Counted from the stretch's first letter, positions 1 through 12,002 are shown. The stretch: 64,000 nt of DNA from Flaccisagitta enflata (GCA_965153355.1 OZ231126.1:52576001-52640000); one strand, 5' to 3'. Translations and numbers: made by a program. The notes: a model not told the origin generated them from the letters alone.

Positions 1-437
1 CCGCTGACTGTGGGGATGGATGGGGGGGGGGGAATGAGGGGCTGTTGAGTTTGGCCCTTTAACTTGCTGCCAATGAAGTGAGGATCTGCAATCTGATCTT
101 CGATGAAGTCTTCGAGTGTCGATTTTCAATCGATCATCCAAAAAGTGGCTGTCAAATGTAAAAAAGGAAGAAGTTAATCGTGCCAGAAATTGACCGACAG
201 AAAGTCAAAATGCTCTCCGTCTCCATTACTGTCACGTCTGTGTTTATTTAATCCTCTCTCAACAAATGGAACTTTTGTGGCAGCAGCGGGTCAAAATTTT
301 TTGCACATCGAGCAAACAACCAAATTCAAGTATCTATGCAGCTTTTTGGATGTGCAAATGCCCACCTCTCGCCCCCCTAAAAGAACCCGACAGTTTGATC
401 AAAAAAATGAATAGATGACGTGTGGTCGTTGCCGTTA
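1..437. other. No gene recognised
   Basis: The stretch is non-repetitive apart from a short G run near position 25. A plus-strand frame of 74 codons at 190-414 has ordinary composition, but I see no recognisable domain, splice context or flanking exon. Confidence 0.4.
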
Positions 438-495
438 TCATTGTCATTGTCATTGTCATTGTCATTGTCATTGTCATTGTCATTGTCATTGTCGT
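438..495 (+). repeat. Hexanucleotide microsatellite (ATTGTC)n
   Basis: About nine uninterrupted TCATTG units, followed by degenerate GTC/GTT triplets up to about 575. Both strands are open only because the period is a multiple of three. Confidence 0.9.
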
Positions 496-956
496 CGTCG
501 TTTTTGTAAAAGTTGTTGTTGTCGTTGTTGTTATAATGATTGTTTTCGTCGTTATTATTGTTACTGCCTTGGATAAAGTCGTCTTCTGTATCGCCGTCAT
601 CGTGGTCTCAGAGGGATAACATTTCTGACAAAACGTCGGCTCGTGGTTTTGTTTTGACTTCGCACGCGTGTCCTCTCGGTTGTGTGTGTGTGCTCGTGTA
701 TGTGCGTGCGTGCGAGTGAATGCGTGGGTGCACGCATGGGTGCCACCGGCTCTACCGCACGTGCACATCTTTAACTCGATATGCTTTCGAATTTAGTCCG
801 CGCGTGCGAGTCTTGATGAGAGAATGCGCGCGCGCACCCGCGGCTGAGAATCGGCTCAGAGCGCACACCTTCCTCTCCCACGCCAACACCCACTAGAAAA
901 AAAAGACGTTATTTCTATCAATTTTTTTCCACTTTCTTTTTTCATTATTTCTATTT

Positions 957-1132
957 TTAGTCGCGGACACGCGACTCTACACCTGGCCGTGGCGGTCGGT
1001 CGGTCGGTCGGTCGGTCGGTCGGTTGGTCGGTCGGTCGATAGGTCCATCACATTTTTGAATTCCGAGCGGTTTTCGCATAACTGCTCCTGCCCAACCGTC
1101 CGCGACTGGATTGCCGTGTATCCGGCCTTGTT
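957..1132 (+). mobile_element. Family A element, copy A1
   Basis: The head hairpin is AGTCGCG-gaca-CGCGACT (959-976). It is followed by CTCTACACC, a (GGTC)n core (about 992-1037), CATCACATTTTTGAATTCC and the tail CTGCTCCTGCCCAACC. The tail decamer GTCCGCGACT is the exact complement of the head AGTCGCGGAC, and the copy ends GTATCCGGCCTTGTT. The tail runs directly into the CTTT array. The architecture (5' hairpin, subterminal inverted repeats, tandem-repeat core, no obvious target duplication) resembles non-autonomous Helentron-type elements. That class assignment is inference. Confidence 0.8.
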
Positions 1133-1180
1133 TCTTTCTTTCTTGCTTTCTTTCTAACTTTCTTCTTTTTTATCTTCCTC

Positions 1181-1256
<76 letters not shown>

Positions 1257-1259
1257 TTC

Positions 1260-1301
<42 letters not shown>

Positions 1302-1355
1302 TTGGCTGTCTTTCGCTCGTTTTTTCTTCTTTCTTTCGTTCTTTCGTTCTTTCGT

Positions 1356-1435
<80 letters not shown>

Positions 1436-1488
1436 GCTTTCTTTCTATCTTTCTTCTTTTTTTATCTATCTTTCTTTCTATCTTTCTT

Positions 1489-1584
<96 letters not shown>

Positions 1585-1659
1585 GCTGGCTTGCTTGCTT
1601 GCTTGCTTGCTTTCTTTCTTTCTTTCTTTCTTTCTGTCGGTCTTCCTCTTTTTTTTTTT

Positions 1660-1709
<50 letters not shown>

Positions 1710-1730
1710 CTTCTTTCTCTTGCTTGTCCA
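1133..1730 (+). repeat. Compound pyrimidine microsatellite (CTTT)n
   Basis: Almost pure CTTT units, interrupted by (GTCT)n near 1260-1300 and (TGCT)n near 1585-1612. The long open frames across it on both strands are microsatellite translations (LSFF or KKER repeats), not genes. Confidence 0.95.
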
Positions 1731-1973
1731 TCATACAATGTCCGTCTTCCCTTATTCCTCCCTCTTCCTTCCTTTTTTTCCACCTTCTGCCATGCCATCC
1801 TTCCTTTTCGCCTCCTCTTACTTCTTTCTACCTCTCTTCATGCTTTCATCCTTCTTATTTTCTTTTTATTTCTTGCAGAAGACTGATTTAACAACGCAAA
1901 CAAAAAAATCGGATAGGCTGAGAACAAAAAAGTGGAAGGGTAGACATATGAGTGAAAGTGAGACCATGCGAGC

Positions 1974-2136
<163 letters not shown>

Positions 2137-2365
2137 AGAAGGAGGCACACATACAGTCAAGGAACAATGTCTCGATACTGCGAGGACACCAGGCCTCTTG
2201 ATTCTTCTTTTCTGCCGAGAAGCAAAAAAATTCTCCTAAAAGCTGCCGACATAAGGAAGAGGATCAGCGAAAAGGTGCGGCACTCCCCCCCACCATTACA
2301 TTGGTTGCATCATTTCAAGAATACCCCGCCAATTGCCTTAATTATTGAAAAAGTCAGGCAAATCT

Positions 2366-2474
2366 GTAGTTGCGGGCACTTAACTCTACAAGAGGCTTTG
2401 TCCGTCCATCCGACTTTCAGTCCATCCGTCTGTCATGGTGATCGAGTTGAAAATTGTGAAAACAAACATTTCTG
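2366..2474 (+). mobile_element. Family A element, copy A2 (tail lost)
   Basis: The head is TAGTTGCGGGCACTTAACTC with a weakened hairpin. Then come CTACAAGAGGCTTTGTCCGTCC, a short GTCC/ATCC core, and GTGATCGAGTTGAAAATTG, which matches the subfamily with CTATAAGAGGC and GTGGGAAAACACG (A3, A15). The copy stops before the decamer and CCGGCC tail. Confidence 0.65.
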
Positions 2475-3060
2475 ATACTTTTTTGTGTATGTTTGAGTGT
2501 TGGGGGTGAGTTGGAGTGTGGATGGGGGTTGGATGCCCCTGCCCACCTGTCTTCAACGATATTGTGACCCTGTGTCACTTGTTTTACTTGTGATTTGTGT
2601 TTTATATATTTCTTTAATACCACATTGCGAATGGATGTTTGTAGACCAGAGAACCCAGTTGTATTCAACACAAGAAGTTTATCACGAGGACAAAATGCTC
2701 TAACACCTAGAGCCATTAGTTCATTGTCATGCCCGACAAAGTATCGCAACAGGGCAAGCCACCTGGAGCAAGATGTTAGAACAAAGCCAACGACCATTTC
2801 CACCAAAGCCGAGTTTTTGTTTAATATTATCACCCATATCAATCTTATTTGTGGTAGGTTACATTAAATGCAAAATGATGTTGATAACTTAAATGCACAG
2901 TCTTTTTTTTCTTTTTTCAGCTGCATTATAATTAGATTTTCTTATAAGTCATAATGCCAACTCCAATTGACCATGATTCGAATTAATGAGTTTACAATAA
3001 GGCAACTATCCTAAAGCTGCAATATGCAAATAAGGATTGTAATGCTTACTTCTAGTATTT
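2475..3060. other. No gene recognised; short inverted pair
   Basis: AT-rich sequence without a convincing coding frame. CAGGCCTCTTGATTCT (about 2190) just upstream recurs inverted as AGAATCAAGAGGCCTG at about 3266, so 2185-3285 may be a decayed foldback. Confidence 0.35.
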
Positions 3061-3097
3061 TCTTCTACAGTCATATCTTTCTTCCTTCTGTCTCCTT

Positions 3098-3177
3098 CTT
3101 CTTCTTCTTCTTCTTCTTCTTCTTCTTCTTCTTCTTCTTCTTCTTCTTCTTCTTCTTCTTCTTCTTCTTCTTCTTTT
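3098..3177 (+). repeat. (TTC)n trinucleotide microsatellite
   Basis: About 27 TTC units, slightly degenerate on the right. Confidence 0.95.
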
Positions 3178-3626
3178 TCTCCTTCTTCTTATTCTTAATC
3201 TTCTTCTTTTGGGATCTTCCGAGGTCTTCCTTATCTAGCCGAGAAGCGGCGCTGCCTGCTGCTTTAGAATCAAGAGGCCTGGAGGACACGTGACTACCAT
3301 GAAGCAATACGGACTATCATGGTCATCTAACATTGGTATGGCATCTCCGTTCGTAAATTTCGGCATGCGCAGAACATGTTTGTGGCTACACGGTTGCAGT
3401 TGGCTAGTTGGGACAGTGTATGCATGAAACGCAAAAAGATATAATACCATAATGTTGAGTTCAAGAGAAAACCATCCAGAAATCTTGAGAGTGAGATTTA
3501 TGCGTTGGCTCTCAAAGGCACTTAGCCATCTACCTCGCTAAACTCTCCTCTGGGACAAATCTTAAAAAATTCCAGTCATAAAAATTATGAGGGAAAAAAA
3601 TTCCCACAATCATTTCATCTTTAGAG

Positions 3627-3922
<296 letters not shown>

Positions 3923-3940
3923 CTAAGCAAGCCTAAAGTG

Positions 3941-4019
3941 AAAGAGAGTAAATGATTTACAGACAGAAATAAAACATGAATTGAAAAAATAGGAGGAAAA
4001 AAAGAAGTAAATAAACAAA
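3941..4019 (+). repeat. 79-bp direct duplication, left copy
   Basis: Base-for-base identical to 4717-4795 by hand alignment. It begins AAAGAGAGTAAATG and ends AAATAAACAAA. The left copy follows the GA array of 3761-3921. Confidence 0.9.
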
Positions 4020-4159
4020 TTCAAATTCAAATTCAAATTCTCTCTCTCTCTCTCTTCACTCTGTCCAAGCTCTGTCGATTCCCTTTCAAAGGCATATGGT
4101 AGCTTTCGTCACTGCCACACGGTGGTCGACTCTCCGTCACCGTCATCGTTGTTATTGTG

Positions 4160-4202
4160 GTCGTCGTCGTCATCGTCATCATCATCGACGTCGTCGTCGT
4201 CG

Positions 4203-4254
<52 letters not shown>

Positions 4255-4255
4255 T
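4160..4255 (+). repeat. (GTC)n trinucleotide microsatellite
   Basis: GTC and ATC triplets, pure GTC at the right end. It translates as poly-S, poly-R or poly-V depending on frame. Confidence 0.9.
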
Positions 4256-4402
4256 GCGGACGGGAAACAGGGATTGTCACGTCACGATTGGAAGGAAGGA
4301 AAGAGGAAGGAAAATGCCGAGGCGGAGGAAGGAAAAAGGAGGAAAGGAAAGAAACCGGTCTCCGCCAAGCCGGGGCTAAAAAAAAATAGGAGAGATCAAT
4401 TG

Positions 4403-4539
4403 CTAGAAAGGGTGAAAGAGAGAAAGAAAGAAAGGAAGAAAGAAAGAAAGAAAGAAAAAAAAAAGAGAGAAAGAATGAAAGGAAGAAAAAATGATAGAAA
4501 GAAAGAAAGAAAGAAAGAAAGAGAGAAAGAAAGAAAGAG

Positions 4540-4606
<67 letters not shown>

Positions 4607-4895
4607 GAGAAAAAAAGAATGAAAGAAAGAAAAATGAATGAATGAATGAATGTATGGATGAATGAATGAATGAATAGATGGATGAATGAAAGAGAGGAAT
4701 TGAGAAAGAAAGGAGGAAAGAGAGTAAATGATTTACAGACAGAAATAAAACATGAATTGAAAAAATAGGAGGAAAAAAAGAAGTAAATAAACAAAGAAAC
4801 TAAGAAAGATTGAAAGAAAGAAATAAAGAAAGAAAGAAAGGAAGAAAGAAATAAATAAAGAAAGAAAGAAAGAAATAAAGAAAGAAAAAGAAGGA
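4403..4895 (+). repeat. (GAAA)n with (AATG)n, purine-rich
   Basis: Impure GAAA units at 4403-4630, AATG units at 4633-4690, the second copy of the 79-bp duplication, then more GAAA to about 4895. The G+A bias is continuous. Confidence 0.85.
4717..4795 (+). repeat. 79-bp direct duplication, right copy
   Basis: Identical to 3941-4019, and embedded in GAAA/AATG repeats. Because no base differs, the duplication is recent or is an assembly product. Confidence 0.9.
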
Positions 4896-5084
4896 AAGAC
4901 AGAAAAGACGGCAGAAAAATATCAAGCCAGAAAGAAAGACAGAGCCTAAGGTCTCCTAGGCGACCATATAGAAAGGGAATTAGAAACTGTAAAACGAATT
5001 GAGAAAGAAGAGAGCCAGCCTCCATCTTGCCATTCTTGGCTTGAAAGGGGGTGAGAAAGAGGTGAAACCCAGTTGAAAGCCAGA

Positions 5085-5348
5085 GATGAGTGAGTGGGTG
5101 AGTGAGTGAGTGGTTGAGTGAGTGTGTGTGTGAGTGAATTGGTGAGCGAGAAAGCGAGAGATGAGTGAGTGAGTGAGTGAGTAAGTGAGTGAGTGAGTAA
5201 GCGAGTGAGTGGGTGAGTGGGTGAGTGGGTGAGTGAGTGAGTGAGTGGGTGAGTGAGTGGGTGAGTAGGTGAGTGGGTGAGTGAGTGAGTAAGTGAGTGG
5301 GTGAGTGGGTGAGTGTGAGAGTGAGTGAGAGAGTGAGCGGGTGAGTGT

Positions 5349-5447
<99 letters not shown>

Positions 5448-5585
5448 TGAGTGAGTAAGTGGATGAGTGGGTGAGGGGGTGAGTGCGTGAGGGGGTGAAT
5501 GGGTGATTGGTTGAGTGGGTGGGTGAGTGAGGGAGTGAGTGATTGAGTGAGTGGGTAAGTGAGTGAGTGTGTGTGTGAGTGAGTG
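5085..5585 (+). repeat. (GAGT)n / (GT)n / (GAGT)n compound array
   Basis: GAGT units with GGGT and AAGT variants, a pure GT block of about 50 units at 5343-5445, then GAGT again. A short word (GAAACCCAGTTGAAAGC, with a variant near 5590) occurs on both outer sides, so the whole block may be a duplicated or foldback unit. Confidence 0.85.
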
Positions 5586-6157
5586 CGAAAGAAGTGATAC
5601 CCAGTTGAAAGCGAAAGATCGGGTCGGATTGACGGGGGATGGGGGTAAGAAAAGAAAGAGGATGCTGAGAGAGAGAGTTCTTGTTTTTTTTTCTTTTATA
5701 AAAACTGCGCATAAACTAAACTGACAATATGAATCGTGTTGGCATGTTCGCTTGGGACATGTTACCAATTGTAGAAAAAAAACATACATATCGGACAACA
5801 GCTAATAGACCCAAAAGAGAGTCGCTTGCTTTGAAAAGTGCAGACACATATGAGCGATTAGTGGCAACACTCTCACGAAACACGTGTAGCCAATAATGAA
5901 ATGAAATGCACACTTGACATCAGCTAATTCACCTAACAACCAATCTCCATCTTCATCTTCAAACGCTGCATGCACGCACTTGCACCCAACAGCTACACAT
6001 CTCAGCATTTTCACCAAAGACTGGAATGATGGTATCAAATGCTGAACAACAGCACCCAACAACCACTCAACCACTCAGAGTCAACGAGTTACCGCTTTTG
6101 CACAACAAACGCAAGCTCCCAACAACCGAACTCCCCGCACTCCATTTATCCATGTTT

Positions 6158-6327
6158 TTAGTCGCGGACAAGCGACTCTATAAGAGGCTTTGTCCGTCCG
6201 TCGGTCGGTTGGTCGGTCCGTCGGTCGGTCGGTCCGTCACGCTCGAGTCGAAAAGTGGGAAAACACGCATTTCCGCCCCTGCCCACCCGTCCGCGACTGG
6301 TATTGGCCGTGTATCCGGCCTTGTTTT
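6158..6327 (+). mobile_element. Family A element, copy A3
   Basis: The head is AGTCGCggacaaGCGACT, followed by CTATAAGAGGCTTTGTCCG, a GGTC/GTCC core, CTCGAGTCGAAAAGTGGG, CCCCTGCCCACCC, the decamer GTCCGCGACT (exact complement of AGTCGCGGAC), and GTATCCGGCCTTGTT. It is the best example of the CTATAAGAGGC subfamily. A GA array starts about 48 bp downstream. Confidence 0.8.
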
Positions 6328-6372
6328 CCTTCTTGTCGCCAACCAGTTGTGGTTATTTATCGAACACGCATC

Positions 6373-6374
<2 letters not shown>

Positions 6375-6462
<88 letters not shown>
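6375..6462 (+). repeat. (GA)n microsatellite
   Basis: About 44 pure GA units downstream of A3. Confidence 0.95.
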
Positions 6463-6467
<5 letters not shown>

Positions 6468-6800
6468 AGGGCGATTCGTGCTCGGATTTCTGATCAGCGG
6501 GATAAGAAGAAAAGAGAAAACTGAGGCTGAGATCGGAGATCTCTCCTCCTCCTCCTCTTCATCTTCTTCATCCTCTTAACCCTCCTCATCTTCTCATTCT
6601 TCTCTTCTCGTTCATATAAGATCTTAACAAATGGCTCTTCTTCCTCTTCCTCCCTAACTCCTACGCACAAGATCGTTCCCCCTTCCTCCACCTTCCATCT
6701 CTCAAATGGTAAGTGTAACTGGAACCGCCCACCCACTGACCGCCAATATCTCATCTAAACCCCACCACAAACCAACTCCACTAACCTTCATTCCTCTATT

Positions 6801-6804
6801 TTGT

Positions 6805-6899
<95 letters not shown>

Positions 6900-6900
6900 T
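6801..6900 (+). repeat. (GT)n microsatellite
   Basis: About 48 GT units, followed by degenerate GTTT/GTCT sequence to about 6950. Confidence 0.95.
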
Positions 6901-7241
6901 TAGTGTTTGTGTTTGTTTATTTGTTTGTGTGTGTCTATCTGTCTGTCTAGGTGTGTTTTTTCTGTGTATGCATTTTCAGTTTTCTGTTTGTCTTTCCGTA
7001 CTGTCCGCATGTCTGTCTGCGTCCTCCTGGTTTTAACTTCTCCCTTTCATTCTCATTAGCAATTCAGAATTTTCATGAATTTTAGATGAAGAAATTAGGA
7101 GGAATTCAGGCAGATCGTTTTTCTTGTTTTATCAAGCCATGAATCTCCCTTTCTCCCAATATCGCATAAAAAATGCCTCACAATGAGGTAAGGAAAAGCC
7201 CAACTCTTGTTGGTGATGGTTTTTCATTTTTCAAAGAAAGC

Positions 7242-7846
7242 TACAGCGGGGTTTGTGGAATAACAGCCTAAACTGGAGGAAGGTATTTAAGTGTCTTTAT
7301 TTCATTTTATAAATTTGATATTTGAATTATAAGTTATTCAATCGATACTTTTGTCCCTGAGTTTTTTGGTTGCTATGGAAACCAAAAAAAATTTTCAAAC
7401 ATTCATGATTAGTAGATTATCAAAATTTTGACAGATACTATCAGAGAACATTGCTCAGAATTAAATTTGCTAAAACTTTCCCACAGTATGTTTTGTAAGA
7501 ATATAGCTCGTTCGGCCGATGCTAGGGGGCATCACCCCTGGCAACCGCTAAATGATGCTCCCTAGCAACGGCCAAATGAGCAATATTCTTACAGAACATA
7601 CTGTAAGAAAGTTGTAGCAAATTTGGTTCTGAGCAATGTTCCCTGACAATATTTGTCAAAATAGTGATATTCTAGCAGTTATAAATGTTCAAAAAAACAA
7701 TTTTGGTTTCCATGGCAACTGAAAAACTCAGGGACAAAAGCATCGATTGAACAACTTATATTTCAAATATCAACTATGGCAAATGAAATTAAGACACTTA
7801 AATACCTTCCTCCAGTTTAGGCTGTTGTTCCACGAACCCCGCTGTA
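7242..7846. mobile_element. Family E palindromic TA-flanked MITE
   Basis: A 605-bp near-perfect palindrome. It starts TACAGCGGGGTT and ends AACCCCGCTGTA, with arms of about 290 bp (for example CCTAAACTGGAGGAAGGTA is found on both). TA at each tip fits Tc1/mariner or pogo-type target duplication. There is no transposase. The centre (CCTAGCAAC, GAGCAATATTCTTA, GTTGTAGCAAATTT) matches family G at 47.8 kb although the tips differ, and CCTAAACTGGAGG is shared with family F. Confidence 0.85.
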
Positions 7847-8060
7847 TGATTTCCCCTCTAATCAATCTATGGGCTGGTGCACCAAACAATGTGTAAAATT
7901 AGTTTGCAAAATAATGAAGCGATATTTCATGTCTGTTTTGATAAAAGATTTGATATTCATTGTTTCTAATACATGAATGTTTGACAAGTACCATCCAAAT
8001 ATATGTGCGTTTGTCCGATTTTTTGTAACTAAATTGTTATCTAGCCATTTCCAATTAGCG

Positions 8061-8064
<4 letters not shown>

Positions 8065-8133
<69 letters not shown>
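8065..8133 (+). repeat. (CT)n microsatellite
   Basis: About 34 CT units. Confidence 0.95.
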
Positions 8134-8138
<5 letters not shown>

Positions 8139-8316
8139 AAACACTGCATTCATTCTGAAAAGCTAAGAGATGAAGAAGATCGGAGATTTTTAAGATGACA
8201 TTCCTGTAATTCTCCTCACTTTCTTTTTCTCAATTCTGAGGTTAATGGAGTTAATGGGAAAATCAAGTCATCCTCTAAATCCCAATCTCTTTATGTGTCT
8301 CTGTCTCTCACTTTCA

Positions 8317-8320
<4 letters not shown>

Positions 8321-8408
<88 letters not shown>
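8321..8408 (+). repeat. (CT)n microsatellite
   Basis: About 40 CT units, preceded by degenerate CTCTTT. Confidence 0.95.
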
Positions 8409-8411
<3 letters not shown>

Positions 8412-8631
8412 CTTTGAAGCTCAGCCGTGCACCATAACGTCAATATGGCGCGTGATCGCTCGTTTCGCACCAATGAAGTGTTGGCAGGAGAAGAAAGGGA
8501 ATTGAGATAATGGGGGGAGAGAGGATATAGTGGGGGGGGGGGGAGGGGTCTGCAGGGAGGGAGGTTGAGCAAGTAGAGAAAGATGGGAATAGAAATTATA
8601 CCAATGATGTGTTTAATGAGTACTGTTATTT

Positions 8632-8866
8632 AGTAGCGTGCTACGCGACTCTATCAGCCACTTTTCGGTCCGTCGGTCCGTCCGTCGGTCCATCCGTCCA
8701 TCACAAATTAGTTTTGAAGCCATTCTTTCGCGTTTTTTACGTTTTTGAACACTAGAGAAGACACTTGGAGGTGGAAACTGCTGATCGAAGGTCATTTAGT
8801 CCGTCTGTTTGTCTGACCTTTTCCGAAAATGCTGACGCACGCGACTTAGGTCTAATGACCTTGTTG
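8632..8866 (+). mobile_element. Family A element, copy A4 (diverged)
   Basis: The head AGTAGCGTGCTACGCGACTC has one stem mismatch. It is followed by a GGTCCGTC core and CATCAC. The tail decamer is GCACGCGACT (9 of 10 complementary to the head AGTAGCGTGC), and the end is degraded to GACCTTGTTG. Confidence 0.65.
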
Positions 8867-9177
8867 TAATTGTGGTGCCATAAGAAATGATGTGAAGAAC
8901 CGAATTCAAAAAAAGATGAAATTCTTTTTAAAGAATACAAACAAATTTTCAGTCTCAATATTCTGTGATTTGAGATATTTACGATCGCAATATTTTGAAA
9001 TGACTCAAAATAGGGGAGAAATGTTCATTTCTATTCATTCATTAACCGCGTTGAATGATTTTACGTCAATGATGCTAACAATTGTTATCGTCATTTTTTC
9101 CCATTGTCATCGTCGGCTTCGTCGTCACCGCCTTCATTCGTCGTTGTTGATGTCATCACTGTCGTCGTCATCGTTAC

Positions 9178-9568
9178 ATTAAGTCAAGGTGCACACGAGG
9201 GTGCAATTTCCACAGTAAAATCATATTCTAAAAAAAAACAACTGAAATCATAAATTGATATTCTTTTTCAAAAGAAATCATATTTCTAGTAAAAATTATA
9301 TACTTATTTGCATTGAGAATTATTTATGTGTACAAAATCAGATGGAAAAATTGAAAAAAAGAAAAAAAAATAGCCTCTATATCTTGACTTGTCTTACGTG
9401 AAATTATTAATCTGTCTCTAAATGCATAAATTTGCATTTCTAAAAACATGGCCCTATTCTAAAGACATATAAGCAAAGGCCCATGTTCTTAGAAATGCAA
9501 ATTTTTGCATTTTGAAAGAGATTAAGAATTTCCTGCGAAATTTGCTGCTTGTGTGCAACACGACTTAA
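9178..9568. repeat. Foldback between two GTC-type tracts
   Basis: The outer arms ATTAAGTC..GTGCACACGAG and CTTGTGTGCAACACGACTTAA are inverted. An inner palindrome (9395-9540) has AATTTGCATTTCT and AGAAATGCAAATT as facing words. GTC/GTT-rich tracts lie immediately outside on both sides (about 9090-9178 and 9570-9690). Confidence 0.6.
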
Positions 9569-10019
9569 CGTCATTGTTGTTGTCAGCATCGTCATTTTCG
9601 TCATCATTGTCGTCGTTATCGTCGTCGTTAACGTCATCATTGTTGTCAGCATCGTCGTCATTTTCATCGTCATTGTCGACGTCTCTTCGCCGCGGGGCTA
9701 TGATGATAGAATAAGATTGGTTGTGGACACAAGAAATTGAGACTCTGATGGAAAAATCGGCGAATAACCAACCTCATAAAACCACATCATTGTGACAAAA
9801 TTCGAGGCCGCCGACCCGACGAGTGGGAACATGGTGGGAAGGGAGGGGAGGGGGGGGGGAGGGGGGAGAGGTGTGGGGGGGGCATGTTTGGTGGCGAGGG
9901 ACGTCGAGAAAGATTGGGAAGAGTGAGAAAGTGGGTAAGGGAGGAGTGTGAAATGGACGGTGGTATTATAACCATGGCTAAAAAAAAATCGGACATTGCT
10001 GATTTCTATCATAACTTGG

Positions 10020-10510
10020 TGCTGCTTTAGAAAAAATACTTAAAATCTATGACCATTCTAAAGAGCTTCAAAAAATCTTTGATTTGAGTCATTGAACGAA
10101 ATTCTAAGTCTAACTTAAAAACTCTAGAAGTTATGCTAATTTGAAAAATTAGTATCAAATTGAAATCTGCCAGATATGATCGACCTTCTTTTCTAACTTG
10201 AATTCATGGACTAAATGTCTTTATTTGATTACCATTTCTAAACGGATTGACTCAAAAATGTCTGCTTGGCGCCATTTTGTAGATAATGAGTTATATTTTC
10301 ATTTTCTCTTTAAATCTTTCTTAGTTTCCTTTTGTCAAATAGGTTTTATATGCTTTTAAAGACAGAATTACAAGTACAGAATTCCTTCTATTGACAGACT
10401 ATGGTGATGCTCACTCCAAACTGTTGCCATTTCTAAACAATTTGAGCTAAAACTTTCTGCTTGGTCTAGATATGAAGAACTTTCGATTATCTTTCAAACG
10501 GTTTTGTATT
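10020..10510. mobile_element. Fragment related to family J
   Basis: It shares words with J at 43-44 kb: TTTCTAAACGGATT, TCTGCTTGGCGCCATTTTG and TCTGCTTGGTCTAG, in the same order and spacing. The tips are not visible. Confidence 0.6.
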
Positions 10511-10648
10511 TTCATTGAGACTGAGCCGGTCAAAGTCATCAAAAACCGCCATGTCCGTTTTTTTTTGGCCATGGTTAAATTGTGAGGTGAGGAAATGTGG
10601 AAAAAAGAATAAGAGGCGAATGGAGAGGGACGTTGGAAGAAAGACTAT

Positions 10649-10866
10649 TTCTAGTCGCGTGCACGCGATTCTGCACCCCGCTTTGTCCATCCGTCCGTTC
10701 GTCCGTCCATCGGTCTGTCCCTCACACTTTTACTTTTTTTTGTCAATTTTTTTTCTTTAAGTCATTTGAAGTCATTTTAGAGTAAAACAAGTCATTCTCA
10801 GTCATTCTAAGTCATTCTAAGTCAATCTGTAAGTCTCCCACGCGACTTATAGGTGTTGGCCTTGTT
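10649..10866 (+). mobile_element. Family A element, copy A5
   Basis: The head is AGTCGCG-tgca-CGCGATT (one G-T pair), followed by CTGCACCCCGCTTTGTCC and a GTCC/ATCC core. A decamer-like AAGTCATTCT tandem takes the place of the usual middle. The tail decamer CCACGCGACT is 9 of 10 complementary to AGTCGCGTGC, and the end is GGCCTTGTT. Confidence 0.75.
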
Positions 10867-11263
10867 CATACTGGGAGAGCTTCATTGATAGAAAGGTGCA
10901 AGTGCAAGAATTTATTTGAGGAGGAATCTTGTACATCAGAATTCAGATTCGATGAATCAAGGCCAATGCTCGCGCCGAAATTATGTGTGATAAACCAACC
11001 AGGCAACGGACTGATATGACCTCTTAGAAATATGTAAAGACCTTCGTAAGAATCTGATAGCGATGCAAGAAGAAAACAAATTTATAGCTTGTATAGCTAG
11101 TACAAGTTGTAATATCACTTGTTGCGGTTTGGTTCTGAGAGTGGAAACCCGGTTTGATGGTCGTATCTTATTTGTGTACATATTGCTCTGCTTTTTGTGC
11201 GTCAAACAAAAATAAAAAGAGACCAAATGTGCTTTTCTCTGGATAAACCGAACAGAATCATGT

Positions 11264-11492
11264 TTTTAGTCGCGTGCTACGCGACTCTACACTCCGCTTT
11301 GTCGGTCCGTCCTTCGGTCTGTCGGTCCATCCGTCCGTCCGTCCGTCTGTCCGTCCATCACACCTTACTTTTTTTTGTTTTTTTTTTGCGGTCTATGGCC
11401 TCACTGCTCCTGCCAAAGTGATCAAGTGACCTTGAATATGGCCCCTGCCTACCCGCACGCCACTGGAGTAGCCGTGTAGCCGGCCTTGTTTT
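11264..11492 (+). mobile_element. Family A element, copy A6
   Basis: The head hairpin is perfect, AGTCGCG-tgcta-CGCGACT, then CTACACTCCGCTTTGTCGG and a GTCC core (to about 11358), CACTGCTCCTGCC, GACCTTGAATATGGCCCC and the tail decamer GCACGCCACT (9 of 10). It ends GTAGCCGGCCTTGTT and is followed within about 6 bp by a CT array. Confidence 0.8.
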
Positions 11493-11497
11493 TACTC

Positions 11498-11507
11498 TCT
11501 CTGTCTC

Positions 11508-11600
<93 letters not shown>
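11498..11600 (+). repeat. (CTGT)n then (CT)n microsatellite
   Basis: It directly follows the A6 tail. Six GTCT units precede about 35 CT units. Confidence 0.9.
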
Positions 11601-11602
<2 letters not shown>

Positions 11603-11603
11603 T

Positions 11604-11877
11604 ATGTTTAATATAGAGCTGTCAACAATCATCACACTCGTACCAAGGAAGAAAAAGAACCCGGTCAAAAAGTTGTCCATAAGTCGAGAAGGCGGGCAAC
11701 AACATGAGGCCCAAAGAGAAACGGTGACACCCATGAACTCAGAGTGGATGTTCCCTGCCCCGACCTCAGATAAGGTCAGTCAAATAAGGCCCAAAACGGG
11801 TCAAACGCCAATCACAAGGTTAAGTAAGAAACCAAATGTGAAAATCACTCCCCGATTAGAAGAAGGAAAAGAAGGAA
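11604..11877 (+). other. Unassigned open frame joining B1
   Basis: An open frame from ATG at 11604 continues to 11942, but its last 20 or so codons are family B sequence. The non-repeat part has mixed composition (for example NSEWMFPAPTSDKVSQ). I recognise no domain. It could be a decayed exon or chance. Confidence 0.2.
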
Positions 11878-12002
11878 TAGTCGCAAAAGCGTTAGATGGT
11901 CAGCGGTACCCGTTGCCCCTATGTGAGTATATGTGGGTGTGAGGTGGTTAGAGGGGCAGCGGCCCCAAAGGGGACCGATGACCTATGCTGTTTTTATTTG
12001 AG

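Noticed and set aside
992-1037. GGTC/GTCC tracts as a CRISPR array
   Set aside because: The period is 4 bp with no spacers, and the tracts lie inside a transposon-like element in a eukaryotic context.
4396-5798. 438- and 272-codon minus-strand frames
   Set aside because: They translate GAAA, GAGT and GT arrays (SFFL, THSL and TH repeats).
7242-7846. Palindrome E as an assembly-created inverted duplication
   Set aside because: The arms differ at many positions and the tips have TA and a defined CAGCGGGG end. Families F and G show the same architecture, so a transposon is the better explanation.
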